Positions 25,788-38,121 of a stretch of DNA of 64,000 nucleotides are shown here, piece after piece (the first letter of the stretch is position 1; each line of letters begins with the position of its first letter). The DNA is from Ramazzottius varieornatus. Lineage: Eukaryota; Tardigrada; Eutardigrada; Parachela; Ramazzottiidae. Below the pieces are notes generated by a model, which saw nothing but the letters and a program-made list of their open reading frames with translations, did no database searches and was not told the DNA's origin. The stretch is from the NCBI GenBank assembly GCA_001949185.1, contig BDGG01000016.1:372001-436000 (forward strand), written 5' to 3'. The position numbers were made by a program, and so were the translations under genes.

Positions 25788-28295
25788 TTATTCTGAAAAG
25801 TCCTTCAGTTGGAGCTGTCTACAGATTTGTGGCTCGCCAGAATAATGTTGAGCAGGTGTGCAAGTAGTCATCAGGGTTTGATTGCTGCTTGTGTTATTAA
25901 CACTGGTGCTCGACAAGCTGTTAGTGCCGGTCCGCGACTTGTAGGCCAGAATCTTGGCAGTTCTGGACCGAAGGAGGTCGCTAATCTCCGGCTTATCCTT
26001 CTTGCAAGTGATGGCTTGAAGAAAACTCTGACGAAACTTGGAGTGCAGGAAGCAGTATGTGATGGGGTTGCAGCAGGTCGAAACGTACATCAGTAGATGG
26101 AAAAACCTGAAAAAAATGCATTCATCGGAAAACTTGCCAACACGTTGTTCATTCCATGTTTCAAAGCCTTATTTGGGGCCCGGGAAACAAACGCGGATGT
26201 TTGTAATCGCGAGTGATGCTCGCTTGGGCCACCAACAATGAAGGCATGCGCCACTTGAGGTAACGGTTGTCCCGGAGTCGTCTGCCAGGATCCCATTTCC
26301 ATTTCGCCAAGATACCAAATTTACAGATTTTTCCGCTGATGTATTTACCGGACAGCGCCACCTAGGTTCTCTTGCACGCCCTTGGGATCGAAGAGGAGGA
26401 CAAAATTTATCAGCCAAACGGGAGTAAAACAAATGAAGAATTCGCAAACGACGCAGATGAGCATGATGACCACTTTTTTCTTGGCTTCTTGGTTCCTCTC
26501 GGTGTGGGTACTCCGAACCGCGCCCGAGTACTGTGACGAAGGAGTGGTGACCGCCATCGGCTCGTCTTCGTCGATAGTGAGGCTGCGCGACCAGCCAGAG
26601 GAACTTCCGTTGCGCTGCTCGATATGCTGGCTGGATGGTCCGCCACTTCCGCTCCGCAACCGACTCAACTTCTTATGCAACTTGCTTAATGACCCATTGG
26701 ACGATTCCGTCGGAGAGAAGGCTACAAATTAAACACAGCGTAAAGACCCCTTTTAGCCAGCTTGATCGATGTAACTTCGCAACTCTGACGTCAACACATG
26801 CAAAACTTAACCGAAGTTTTCTGCTTGAATTTTGCCTGCTGTATACGATGGATATTGAGTGAGTGTGGCATTGCAGAGTAAACGAAAGCGTGCTGTGGTT
26901 GTGGTACGCTTGCCAAGATCATTCTGCAGTATGAAAGCGGGAAGGTTTCCGAACTGAAGAACCAACCTTTGGTCGATGATGAAGCTTTCCCCTGTTCTTT
27001 GGTTCCTCGAAACAGTGTCACTGTGATCCTCAAGTATGCCAGACACATGATGAAGCCGGGCAGCCCAAAGAAGATGATGAGCAGGATGAGGTTGTAAACG
27101 ACAGCTAGTTCCCAAGTATCGTACTCTTCTCGACAAGCATAATAATCCACTATAACAACAACATAACAAAACTGTAAACTATAAAGATCGTTTTGTTTAG
27201 AGGAATTCGTTGAACTTTAAACCGAACAAAATAAAATAGGGCGTCGATTTAATCCAAATCGTCATCTCAAGTAGCGCACACCTCCATTGTATTTGGCTGA
27301 AAATAAGCGCCACTTAGGAAAGCGATCTGGGTCAATCGTTCACCGACGTCCCAAGTAAAATTATCTCTCAGTATGATTTTTTAACTGACCTCCTTCGTGG
27401 GAGAGGTAGCTATAGTGGCGGCTGTAAAAGAGGACGGGCAGCCCGATGACTAAAGCTAACACCCAGCATCCGATTATCATCTTGACCGAATGGGAGACTG
27501 TTTGCCAACGCCTACCACAAACAATGCATCCGGCATACTCTCACTGAAGAAAATATTCATGAATGAGTTATTCACTCACGAACTTGAGCTTACCGCGACG
27601 TCAAGGGACGACAGATGGCAAAAAATCGCTCTATACTGATTGACAGCAAGGTGAAGGTACTCACGCCAACCGACACCACTGAAAAACAGCAAGCAACAAG
27701 GGTAAAAACCGCAGTGACGTCATAACGACAACTCCATTTTCGCTTATTACTGCGGTTATTTCCGAAAGGATATTCCCAAGTTGCGGTTAACGTGGCGGTT
27801 ATCGTAACGAACCGTCGTACCTTGGAAATAAAGTATCATGTGACACATGGCAGCGCCAAACACGAAGCGCTTCAGAATCTGCCCGGAAAGGGTGAAAGGC
27901 ATGCAGAAGACTCCTAACAGCAAATCTGTAAAAAATACCGTTTCCGTTTTAATTCCGCCATTTTCCTGCGAGTAGTTATCCTGAGATTTCGTACCTCCAA
28001 TGGATAGGTTAATGAGAAAAATATTGGTGACAGTGCGCATCCGGCGGTGTTGCATCAGAGTGATGACCACCAAGGCATTTCCCACAATGCAGAAAATGAA
28101 GATGACGATGTACATCACAATACTGATGTAATCGTTGATGGAAAGCTCTATTCCCCCGCCATCGGTCTGGTTGTAGTAAGAGTTGCAGGCTTCGTCCATC
28201 GCCGAGAACTCGGCCAAGGACAAGTTCACTCCCGGTGCTTCTGGACACGCCGGTATGGTGTTGATTGTGTCTGAGGGCACCGTGGAAGACTCCAT
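25788..28295 (-). CDS. CCK/sulfakinin-type neuropeptide GPCR
   Basis: Class A G-protein-coupled receptor at the plasma membrane, most like cholecystokinin/sulfakinin receptors. Exons in transcript order: 28295-27995, 27925-27821, 27678-27594, 27511-27390, 27149-26967, 26721-26349, 26106-25788 (495 residues, all in phase). The N-terminus has candidate N-glycosylation sites NLS (24) and NQT (42). TM1 is at about 56-80 with the GN motif. The loop MQHRRMRTVTNIF and TM2 LSIGDLLLGVFCMPF are typical of CCK receptors. TM3 has the disulfide Cys and ends in ERF in place of the usual DRY/ERY. The second intracellular loop reads RRWQTVSHSVKMI, like CCK receptors. TM4 has GCWVLALVIGLP, TM6 has CFTPVW and TM7 has NPITY. 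A long third intracellular loop is Ser/Gly-rich. Two palindromic repeats sit in introns, one only half preserved. Confidence 0.93.
26190..26285. repeat. Palindromic element, copy 17 (right half)
   Basis: In a GPCR intron. Only the right half is clear: GCATGCGCCACTTGAGG then GTCGTCTGCC. The left core is lost. Confidence 0.6.
27246..27352. repeat. Palindromic element, copy 18
   Basis: In a GPCR intron. Core CAAGTAGCGCACA and TAAGCGCCACTTA; right arm CAATCGTTCACCGACGTCCC. Confidence 0.8.
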
Positions 28296-28390
28296 TCTTA
28301 GTCAGCAGTCTTTCAGCTATGCGAACGGTCCGACACGATCATCTGGAAACCATCATGAAGTTAAGATATCTGCCACAGAATGGAAGGTGA

Positions 28391-28501
28391 GCAGAGAACT
28401 GAGCCAGATCGTTACCTCAAGTGGCGCACGTTCACATTGTTATCGGCTGGAAGTGCGCGCCACTGGGAAAAACGGTCTGGTTGAGACCATTTCGCGGCGT
28501 C
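28391..28501. repeat. Palindromic element, copy 19
   Basis: Upstream of the GPCR. Core CAAGTGGCGCACG and GTGCGCGCCACTGG; outer AGCCAGATCGT pairs with ACGGTCTGGTT. Confidence 0.85.
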
Positions 28502-30195
28502 GCGAATCAAGTTTTGGGTAAATTCTTTCGAATTATCCGATCCAATAACGATCTTTTTAACGCTACAAGATAGAAAAATTCGCAAGAGTGAGGAAATAGA
28601 ACCACGAGGTCGAATCTCGACCAGGATGAAAACATAAGCAGAAGGGGTAAGACGTCTTAAAGTGTTCAACGGGGGACATACGGTATTTAAGATGAACTGA
28701 AGTTTCTAGGTTCAGTATGAATCTTCGATGAAAGGACGAGATACAATTCAGGTTAGACGATACCGGATGCGTAAAAGACAAGATATCGATCCCATCAGGA
28801 CGGAAACGCAGCGTGGCAGAAAAGGCGCAAGCCAAGGTCCCCCCCCCCGGTGGGGTTATGGACAAGAAAAGAGTCTCAAAATTAATGTAGAGTTATCAGC
28901 GCGTAAAGTGTCCTGACACAAGTCGTGACACCGGATGAATGTCGGCACACCAGCCTTGTCAAAGGTGTCAACTCACTCACACAAAGATCCTTCAACCATC
29001 TCTCCCAGATCTCCATATGACATTCATCCCCTTCGTCACACTCGCCCATCAAGTGAAGCCACGCACGCCCAAGACGTCGAGGGATATCATCTTTGATAAA
29101 CTAAAGGATATACAGGGTTGGTCCTTCCATCTCAGCTGCATGGACGCTAGAGAGTATCTTACACTGTACCAGTGCGCCAAGAAATAAGCCAAAGGCGCCA
29201 AACTGCTCGACAGAAGGCCGCAAGGTCCAAGTCCGATCTTGCATGCATATTGGGTCTCCACGATCGCGATTCATGCTAGAGACTCCTTCTCCGTGCCAAA
29301 GACCCGAAGGAGAGTCCCAACATGATGAACGGCCAATGCCATGACGGCAGCCAATTAAATATCTGTCACTGGTTATATCACGAGCAATCACGGAAAGAGC
29401 ACAGTGCTTTAATAGAGGTCAAAACAGTGTTTTCTCCAGACTGAAACTTCTGATGAATTTAATATTCTAGTCGACTCAAGAAGGAATGTCAACTGACACC
29501 AGTTTGTGTCGCTCAAAAATTCCCATATTTTTTCCGATGCAAAACATGACGACTCAATGTCGACCGGAAATCAGACATTCGAATTTTCTGATAGTCCGTG
29601 CCAATCTAAAGTAAATGAGATTATTTTAAAATAACATTTTGGTAGTCTTGCACAATCACCAAACGGTTTTAATCTCTGCATACTCTTTCTCAGAAATGTA
29701 GGACACCAGGAAAAACTTGAAGGAAAAAGAGAGTTAAGGAAGAGTAAAGGGATTTAAAGAATCGGAAGGAGGTCCCATTGTCTGGCATCAACGCTGCATG
29801 ACATGCTTGAGACATAATCGGCTTTGTCAAATTAAATTACACGTTGCTTCCATTGTGGGACGCGTGATCGACAAACTATATCTCGCAGAAAATTTGGATT
29901 GAGCCGATGAAAAAGTCATTGAGGGGAGGCAGATACGGTGATGAAGGTCCTCCCGTCGCTGCCCGGGTTCCTCGCTCAGCGGACTCATCCCTGTCTTTAT
30001 TATGGAATTTCCATTCTGATTAGTCGTTTTGCACCCTCAATAGAGGCCATCAACAACAAGAAATGGATACTCCAGCTCGTTCAATCAATACCCACCCATG
30101 ACGACAAATCCAAGGACGCCCAAAACTAAATCATTTTCTGGAAGCATAGCTTAAGCTTACAGGCGACCACGCCCTGTATGCTTCTAATTTGGAAG

Positions 30196-30297
30196 CTGGG
30201 CAGTTGAACTGAACCAGATCGTCAAATCAAGTGGCGCATGTTTCCGTTGTCGTTGCTCGGAAACGTGCGCCACTCGGGATGACGATCTTGACGAGGT
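30196..30297. repeat. Palindromic element, copy 20
   Basis: Gene-poor region. Core CAAGTGGCGCATG and CGTGCGCCACTCG. Followed immediately by copy 21. Confidence 0.85.
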
Positions 30298-30398
30298 GGA
30301 TTGCTTTCCCAGGTGGCACACTTCTTCTTTGTTGTTGGCTGGAAGCCTGCGCCACTTGCGAAAGCGATCTGGCGCAGACCGTTTGCCCGAGCTCCCAA
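30298..30398. repeat. Palindromic element, copy 21
   Basis: Abuts copy 20. Core CAGGTGGCACAC and CTGCGCCACTTG; right end CGTTTGCCCGAGCTCCC. Confidence 0.8.
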
Positions 30399-32543
30399 TT
30401 TACTCGCGCGGAATCTTTCAAGTTCGGGAAGTTTGGTTGTTGTGAGTTCGGACAAACGAATGAAGTGGTGCGGAAAACAGTGAAGGAATCCCCTAATCCT
30501 GGACTCTTATCACGCAGCACAAGGCAGGAACCGGCGTTTACCACCCAAGGCGTGCATCAGATCAACGCGAAGCCTTATTACGGCAACACGCGGCCAGAAG
30601 CTCGCTTGATCAGGCTGACGTCTTAAGAGGCCGAGCATGCCCAACGTTATACCCACGGGAGTTCTAATGAATCGCTATTTTCATGCCACTCGCCTGATCT
30701 TGCATATGGGCCAAACTTCAAGCCTCGCTCCCGGCAAAATCAACCCCGATGTCGCTTCTGGAGAAAACTTGCTGCAAGTGTACAACATCAAACTGACGCG
30801 AAACAATTTCACTACACTACACTACACTGCACAAAGAAAGCCCTCAGAAAATTCTAGACATCAATATTTCTTCATTAAAAACGACACTCCGCTATGATCA
30901 AGAGATATCGCTGCAACACATTGATAATGATTTGGTTCGTTCTAAAATTAAATATAAACTGCTCTTAATCGTTCCTCTAAAACAAGTTCTGCGCAGTACA
31001 AGCGTAAGCTCTGATTTTCGGTGCAATTAAAATACGATTATGGTGGTGTAAAAGAAAGCAAGTCTTGTAGGCGTCGCACGTTGATCAGCGAGTTGCTCAC
31101 GAACTGTAATTAAGCACTAGTTGGAGGACTGTAAATCATAAGGAAACACAAACAACTTCTGCACTTCACGACGACCATCAAGACATCAGCCATCAACGCT
31201 GCTGTCAACGCGAATCCGCCTACGACAGCAAACATCAGCGCAGAACCACAAACCGCGTCCTGGTACGGAAACAGCGAGCTCTAAACAGACCGACGTTATG
31301 GTGGAGCGCCAAAGCCATCGGACTGTAGATGAATACTTCCGCAAACTAACATTGTCTCCAAAAAAACTCGGGAAAATGTTGCAGAATACTCATGCTGTTT
31401 CAGTTTGGAGAACCGCGAACTTCATGTTTTTTTTGTTTGACTTCCGATTAGCTTTGACACTTGACTGCAAAAGTTTCCACCCATCACAGTGAAAAACAAT
31501 ATTTCTGAAATGCTGTTTTGCCTTCTTCGCTGCTCGAGAGTCAAGAGTCACAGGCTGAAGGAACACAAGAATGGAGCATCGTACTAAAAGTAGCGGTTAG
31601 ATGAAAACATCGGTTTACAGTGCCATAAAAGTTCCTCCAGGTCCTTGGCGTCTTTTAGAGGCTCGTTGTACCTAGTTTTGTACAGCACTGCGTGGTCACA
31701 AACGAGTTTTCATCTTTTCCTACACTTGAAAAGTACAGCGATAAACGTCATCTAACGTTAGATTTACGAGCCATTGCAGGGCTAACCACCCATCCCATAT
31801 TTCTTCATTCCCGCCTTGTGTTGCCTTCCGCAACGCAACATTGAACTTTAATCTTGAACGAACACTGTTGTAATTTCTCCTAAATAGCCTACTCAGTACT
31901 CCGCCAACGACATGGCAATTCCAACGGATGTTCGGACATTGAAACAATTTACTCCATCGTTAGTCTTTTCAATCCAACCAAGTACGAGAACCATTACGGC
32001 AATATCTCTGACGATTTTTGGATGTATCCCCTAAACTTATGAACCAGTTCCAAATTCGGTATGCTGAAAGGCAGCAAACTGCGGTCATTTCCTGAACAAA
32101 ACTTCTTCCGGGACGTTGGGGACGAAAGAAAAAGCCAACGCTGCAGGGTATGACAACGTCTTGCGCTCCAATGAGCGGGTCGCGACAGGGTCCTGCCTCA
32201 CTGCAGCCAGCTCATCTATATTCAACAATTACTCATGATCTTTGGCCTCAAGTCAAGGAACAGTGCATGCTTCAAGCCGAAGGACCTCAAACTCAAAGAA
32301 CCACCCTACAAACGATTACTCTTTCCAGTAATTCCTCAAAAACAGCCAAAAACCCTTGAAAGTATCGAGCAACCCAAACCATCCCGGCATTTATTCACCG
32401 AAGAGCCCCACCAATCCCAGTACAAACACAAATTCGAAACATGAACCTCGTTGGGATAAATCCCGAGCAATCCACAACAAGTAACGCCGAGTCGACTTAA
32501 CAAACGAGCCGATCGTTCTGAAACAGTTAAACCATTAACGTAC

Positions 32544-32662
32544 CTGTTCAAGTCCTGGAAGTACGTTATCCGTTGACCAGGAGTAAACCTTCTTCGTTTC
32601 CACCGGCAGAAGCGTGTCGCTGGTCAGTTGCAAGTTCAGTTTGTCTGCAAACGGAGTCTCCC
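32544..32662 (-). CDS. Candidate isolated internal exon, unknown gene
   Basis: A single open block of 39 codons bounded by good splice sites: acceptor TTATAG before 32662 and donor CAG|GTACGT after 32544. It starts after one base of a codon and ends in phase 0. The peptide begins GETPFADKLNLQLTSD and contains VYSWSTDNVLPGLEQ. I do not recognise it and could not link it to neighbouring exons with certainty. It may be part of an unrecognised minus-strand gene. Confidence 0.3.
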
Positions 32663-33517
32663 CTATAAGAAGTAGACAACCGAGATTAGCATCGTCACCA
32701 CGGAAAAAAAGAGGGAATTATCAAAAGTAAGGGAAATGAGAAGGACTCGGAGCTTGGGTAGCGGAGTGGCAGCTGGTTTTTCGAAAGGCGTAACACGTCC
32801 TGCCATGACTTATCAAGTTTGTCTTCGGGCGTTTAACTACAGCTCCTGTTCATTGGTCCATTGGTTCGCCTTCCCGTAACACACATGCACCCGACGGATC
32901 CACAACGCTTGCAGCCACAAAGTCCTGCAAAAGCGAGAATAGTCCTTTCAGTGTGCAACCTCCCATGAGAACAACCCATGACAAAAAGCTAATCCGTGCT
33001 GAGATTTCACGTATTATACCCTGAGATTCCTTCGTCAACTTTGGCCAACCGAGTTCAACACGTATTATCACTCGGCTCCTTTCAGCATGCTGCCTGAAAC
33101 GTACGAAAAGCTGGTTACCACCTGGAAACTGTTTATTTGTTCGTGACAATGCTGTAATTACAGTGTTTTTCGTTCTTCAATGCAGCGCCCTCTTCCTCGA
33201 CAAGTTTTTATGCAGTGTCACCCAATCTTGGTTTTGACGCGCCCCATTGAACATGGTGCCGGTATGAGGCAGTGATTAGGAATGCGGCGATAGCTACGTT
33301 ATAATCCAGATAATGCAACAAGACCAACTTGATAGTAGATGTATCAAGTTGGACTTGATTGCAAGTGGTCCATGCTTTATTCGTTTGTGCTGCGAAGAAA
33401 AAGCATCCACATTCAACAAGCTTCCATCTGTATTCGTCTCTAGAAAAGTAGTCTTCTAGCTGGGCATATATCACCTTTACCGAATTTAGGCCGACTCAGT
33501 TCCAGCCGACAACGGAG

Positions 33518-34560
33518 ATGGCGATGGAGGAAGTCGAAGAGGAGGTTCTGACCAGCCCTTACACCGTTAAGGAAATGTGGGAGAGATGCCCACGTGGATT
33601 GTGGATGGAAGTCCTGCAAAAGTTGGACGTTGTCAACTGCCAGCGTTTGACCAGGTAGGCAGCTTTCGGAAGCATAATCAAGAGCTATATTTTAACAGTA
33701 CTGTTTCTACCGTCAAGATGAACTCGGGTCTCCGTTATCTTCCCAAGTAACCATCACATACAGTACCTTCGATGTATTTTCAGGGTTCGCAGCAGCTGGA
33801 AGGACAACCTGTCGGTGGTTCCAGAAGCCAATGAAGGAGGGCTGTATTTCGTTATTGAAAGTGAAAAAACTCGGCGCTACATAAAAAACAGCCTGGATTT
33901 TTGTGTGGCTGGTGAATGCTTTTGTGACATGGATTCTACCCTATCAAGGATGATTCGGGATTGATGGTCACGCACCAACTTTCGCCCACCGACAGGCGAG
34001 TTCATGACGTGGAGCGAACTTGGTGGTGCAACTTCCTGGGCGTGACCAGTCTGGACGTGGTCAAGACCGTGGTGTGGGACAACAAATTTCCTGGTCTCGA
34101 ACGTCGCATTGGATTGGACAAGGTTAGCACGAAAAACAGCACTCACTGTCTACTGAAACATGTCAAATCCCTGAATCGCGTCCTAGTGGGCAAACTGCGG
34201 GACTTTCAAAGTAAGTGGGACACCAGACACCAGTTTATTGTTGGCCATACGAAACAAGCTGGAAAGTCGTTCGACAAGTGCATTCGCCCACATCATCTTC
34301 CCAAGTGGCGCGCCCTCTCGACCACCAACAATGAAAGTGCGCGCCACTTGGGACAACGATCTGAGTGAAAACCTCGTCTCAACTGGCCCTTTGTTGCATG
34401 TATGATTCTTCAGTCGAACAGAGTAACTAACTGTTTGACTTTTCCAGCTGCTCGGTCTGGTCGTCGCTGTGTCCATCTCACGACATACGAACGAGACCCT
34501 TCCCCGCCGTCTAGCCCGACCTTCACTCTGTCATGGGAGTACCACTGGTGCAACCAGTAG
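33518..34560 (+). CDS. F-box-like protein, model uncertain
   Basis: Exon 33518-33654 and the start of the next (from 33784) encode an F-box-like segment: CPRGLWMEVLQKLDVVNCQ followed by LTRVRSSWKD. That matches the usual leucine/valine-rich core and terminal W. F-box proteins bind SKP1 and bring substrates to SCF ubiquitin ligases. A later exon, 33949-34210, is clearly coding (WWCNFLGVTSLDVVKTVVWD) and splices to 34448-34560, which ends at TAG. The join between 33784 and 33949 is the problem: the frame changes, and only an unusually short intron of about 44 bases (33905-33948, donor GTGGCT) keeps it open. Otherwise there is a one-base frameshift. The C-terminal substrate domain is not recognised. 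A palindromic repeat lies in the last intron. Confidence 0.6.
34265..34366. repeat. Palindromic element, copy 22
   Basis: In the last intron of the F-box-like gene. Both core arms differ from the consensus in a paired way (AAGTGGCGCGC and GCGCGCCACTT), so the stem is preserved. Confidence 0.88.
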
Positions 34561-34860
34561 ATCTAGTCATACAGACCGAAAACACCTGCAGCTTTATGAG
34601 TACACTGGAATATGCTACATGATTTTCCAGTTAACTGTTTGATCGTTCTCCTTTCTTACTAATTCTTCCCGTATAATCGCGACAGAATACTCTGAATCTT
34701 TCTGTTGTTTTTACTTCTGTTCGAAACCAGCGTAATCTTTTGTCTTTTTAAAAGAGATTATTTCTCACTGGTGCTTTTCAGCTTCCCCAAAATGATTGAG
34801 TTCTGGCATTTTCCGATTATTAGTAAAAGACGATAAGTTTGACTTAGCGTGCGGTAGCCT

Positions 34861-37800
34861 TTAATCCGATTTCATATCGTCGTCTTCATCGTTTTCTTCT
34901 TCCTCGTCACTGAGTTGTCCCATAGCCATCACTTTGTCCTCTTCTTCCTCCTCGGTACCACGTGTCACCTTCTTGTCGTCCTCATCGTCGTCTTTCACCA
35001 CTTCGGAATCAGCCCAGAAGTCAGCCTCGTCCAGTTCCTCATCTTGGTCCTCCTCGTCAGACAGCTTCGCATCTTCCTTGCGCGGGAACCCACTCAGCGC
35101 CGCTGTGACGTTACTGGCTGCTTTGGTCTTTGCCTTCTTCCAAGATGTGTAGTACGTCAGGAAAGGCGAATCTTTGCTTTCTAGCGTCTTTTCCCATTCA
35201 ACCTAGAAATCACAAAAACTTAAGCCAATCGTAAACAGAATAAAAATCCAACTCATTTCCTGATAACAAATACAAATATGACACAGTTTTTTCCCCGAAA
35301 TCAATCATGGTGTAAGGGAAAGAGAACTAGGGACTTCTCGAAAATCCCACTGACCACTGCAGCAACGTCGGTGAACTTCAGGTTAGCTTGTCTTCTTCTT
35401 GCCGTGATGAACGCCGAGTGCTCTTCGATGACACCGATAAGTTGCTTGAATTTTCGACAGATTTCCCCCACCTTGCAAGTTTTGACGAGCTGTCTCAACT
35501 GCAACAACAAATACATTTCTATCATATAGCGGCCTTAACATCTACAGTTCGCCTGTAGAACTCACCTGGACCGTTAGGACCACGACCAGCTCTGGAAAGG
35601 CAACCTTACAACTCTGAGCGCGCAAATGGTCGCACAGGAGCTCGAAAACCTGATCCACCACTCCACCCTGTGAAAACGAAAACCTAAATCATCAATCAAA
35701 AAATACCCTTGTTGATTTGTCACCGTCGAAATACATACGGTATAGTTGCTTTCCGCCAACTGTGACTCGGAGAACTTTAGCATAGTCATAGAGTCAAAGG
35801 GTTTCATGCTGACCACCTTCGGTTTCTTGTTCAAGTCATTCACTCTGAGCGCCTGAAACGAAAAACCGTATTCGTGTCTTGTTCAGTTTCAGTTTAGTTT
35901 TCAGTGTCGACGTTCATCGATCAAAACCATGTATTCAGTACTTACGGGTAAGAGAAGTGGGATGATGGGGATGAAGACGTTCGCCTTTGCGGACAGGATG
36001 TTCATGGCTCTGACACAATGGAACATCATCGGGTAGTACTTCCTCACCGGGTTTACCCTGCAACAAACAAAAAGGCTCATAACTTTGCCCGAGCATCAGA
36101 GTGCGATGGAGAGAAGCACGATACCTGATGGTTGAGGTGATAACTTGGACTAGCGGATGAATTAGCCCACTTAGAACCGGGCTGGGATGGACATCGCCTA
36201 AGAGTTTGCACCACAGGTAGATGCAGTGCATGAAAGGCCAGTTGTACACTTTTGCTTGCGTTTCCTAGAAAAACGAGCACCACTGCGTTTTGAACATGCG
36301 ATTTCAGGTGGCGAGATGTAATTACGTACCTTGCTCTTCTGGTTGGTGGCATTTCGGACGTGGATGGCCATCTGCCGAATGTAGACAAAGGCTTGCTGGT
36401 AGGTCACTTCTGGGTTCAAAGACAGGACTTCCACTAGCGATGCTGCCATGAAGCTGATGGTCGGCCATGTCGTAGACGAGGTAACTTTGGAGTTCGTTAC
36501 GTACGCCACGTACATTTTCTGAAAAATATTACCACTCTGACTGTCAGGCTGTCAGCTACAGTGCTAAGCTAAACGAGCATGGCCAAACAACAGCTAAGCA
36601 AATGAATGTCTGGAAACCCGAACCTTGATCGCAGGCAGAATCCATTCGTTGGTATTCGACTTCAGAAACTTCAGGAGAGCCATGAAGGCGGGAAGCCTCA
36701 GCTTGTCATTTCCGGTACTCCATAGTTGGATTAAATGCTACAAAGAACCCGACGGAAATTTATAACATGAGTCAGGCTAAGAAGTTTGGAGCTTGAGAGG
36801 GAAAACAACGCACCTTAAAAAGCTCTTTCGATGCTTTGGGGTTGCACGAGTAATACGGAAGTAGGTCTGTAATGTGCTGGAGAACTCGTCTGACGATGTT
36901 AACTTCGTGAAGTCGTACAGCTAACTAAAAGCATCCCAGGTTTGTCACTCCAAAAGTAAAGTTGCTGTACGTTGAGATATCACTCGGCAAAACTAGAATA
37001 CCCGGTTGGCTTACCTCGGTTAGGCTCGTAAGGTAAGAGCGGACCACGACGTGGAGACTCTTCCACTTCTTGTTCCGTTTCAGCGCCGCAATCTGCTCCT
37101 TCGGTCGAGCCGTGGCGCTGATCCGCAGTAATTTGGAAAGTGCAGGCCCGACACACCGCAAGCATGAGGTGACCACAGAGTTGAACACTGCAAACCAAGG
37201 AGCATACACAACAAAACCAACAACCGCGACCAACAGAACTTCGCAAAGCGCGCATGACCTCGTTCCAGTTTACTGCACCATCCCGTAGTCTGTATGTGCA
37301 AGAGGTGCATTACGAGAAAACAGATTAGATCGTAGCAGTTGCCGCTTACCTGGGCCTCCTTCGATTTTGTACTCGTACATTTTCGTTTGTTTATCCGTGA
37401 TCTGGCCAACGGCTGCTACGAATGCTCTGGTGAGCACTTTAAAGTTGGCTTGATTCGGTTGGGTCTGCAAAGAGGCTTCAAGTTTATTCCGCATAAACAG
37501 CAGGCCACCACTGATGCTCGTCACCGACAAAGCATCGGGAAATGAAGGTATCCGATCGCATACCTGAACAGACTTCCGCCATTCCGCCACCATAGAAGCA
37601 GTCACACGTTTCGTCTGCGTTTCCGCTTCCATCTCTTCGTCAGGTTCCTCTTCATCGTCATCATCTTCCGAAGTCGAGTCACTAGCTTTCGTTATTTCCT
37701 GCACATGCTGCCCCTCTTCTTCCTCCTCATTCAGGAACTGCTCAACGTCGGAATCGTCATCGTCGTCGCCTTTGCTCGTCTTCTGCTTCTTGCTCTTGCG

Positions 37801-38121
37801 TGGCGCAGTGTCTACGTCGGAATCAGCCTCGTCCGATTCTGAGGGAAGCGAGTCGTCATCGCTTACATCGGGGTTGGCGTGACGCTTGTTTCGTCCGAAC
37901 TTCTTCCTCGGGTTAGCCATGAGCACTTTTTGGACCGGTTTCTCAGCGCGTTGTCCATCCTTCTTGGAGTCTGACAGCTTGGCCAATCTCTTTGCGTTGC
38001 CCCCTCGATTACGCTGCTTCGGCTTGTTCGGTCCGAACATCTGCTTCCTCCCCTGCGGATTTCGGACGGCAATATTCTTCGCCATTTCCTCACTCCAGCT
38101 CTTGTGCTGCAGCAAATTCAA
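34861..38121 (-). CDS. NOC2L: Nucleolar complex protein 2 homologue
   Basis: NOC2 works in the nucleolus and nucleoplasm with NOC1/NOC3 in 60S pre-ribosome maturation and export; the vertebrate orthologue also inhibits histone acetylation. Exons in transcript order: 38121-37564, 37464-37350, 37187-37015, 36924-36814, 36737-36624, 36518-36330, 36264-36125, 36057-35946, 35852-35739, 35667-35566, 35498-35355, 35202-34861 (737 residues). The N-terminus is basic (nuclear/nucleolar targeting) followed by long Asp/Glu runs. The Noc2 core is unmistakable: VYNWPFMHCIYLWCKLL, QQAFVYIRQMAIHVRNAT and VFIPIIPLLLP. The C-terminal tail is again acidic. Intron 1 (37563-37465) is 99 bases, a multiple of three and free of stops. 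It is removed here because the spliced SVQ|TQPNQ junction aligns with the family without a gap. Convergent with the F-box gene, divergent from TCP11. Confidence 0.94.

Larger units (their letters stand above)
28296..33517. other. Gene-poor region of about 5 kb
   Basis: No complete gene is recognisable. The stretch holds palindromic repeats at 28391-28501, 30196-30297 and 30298-30398, a short run of nine C at about 28840-28849, and a small ACTAC tandem near 30810-30828. One minus-strand exon candidate (32544-32662) and a coding-like open frame on the plus strand (31135-31284) suggest that an unrecognised gene may lie here. The first few hundred bases probably belong to the GPCR promoter and 5' UTR. 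Confidence 0.45.
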
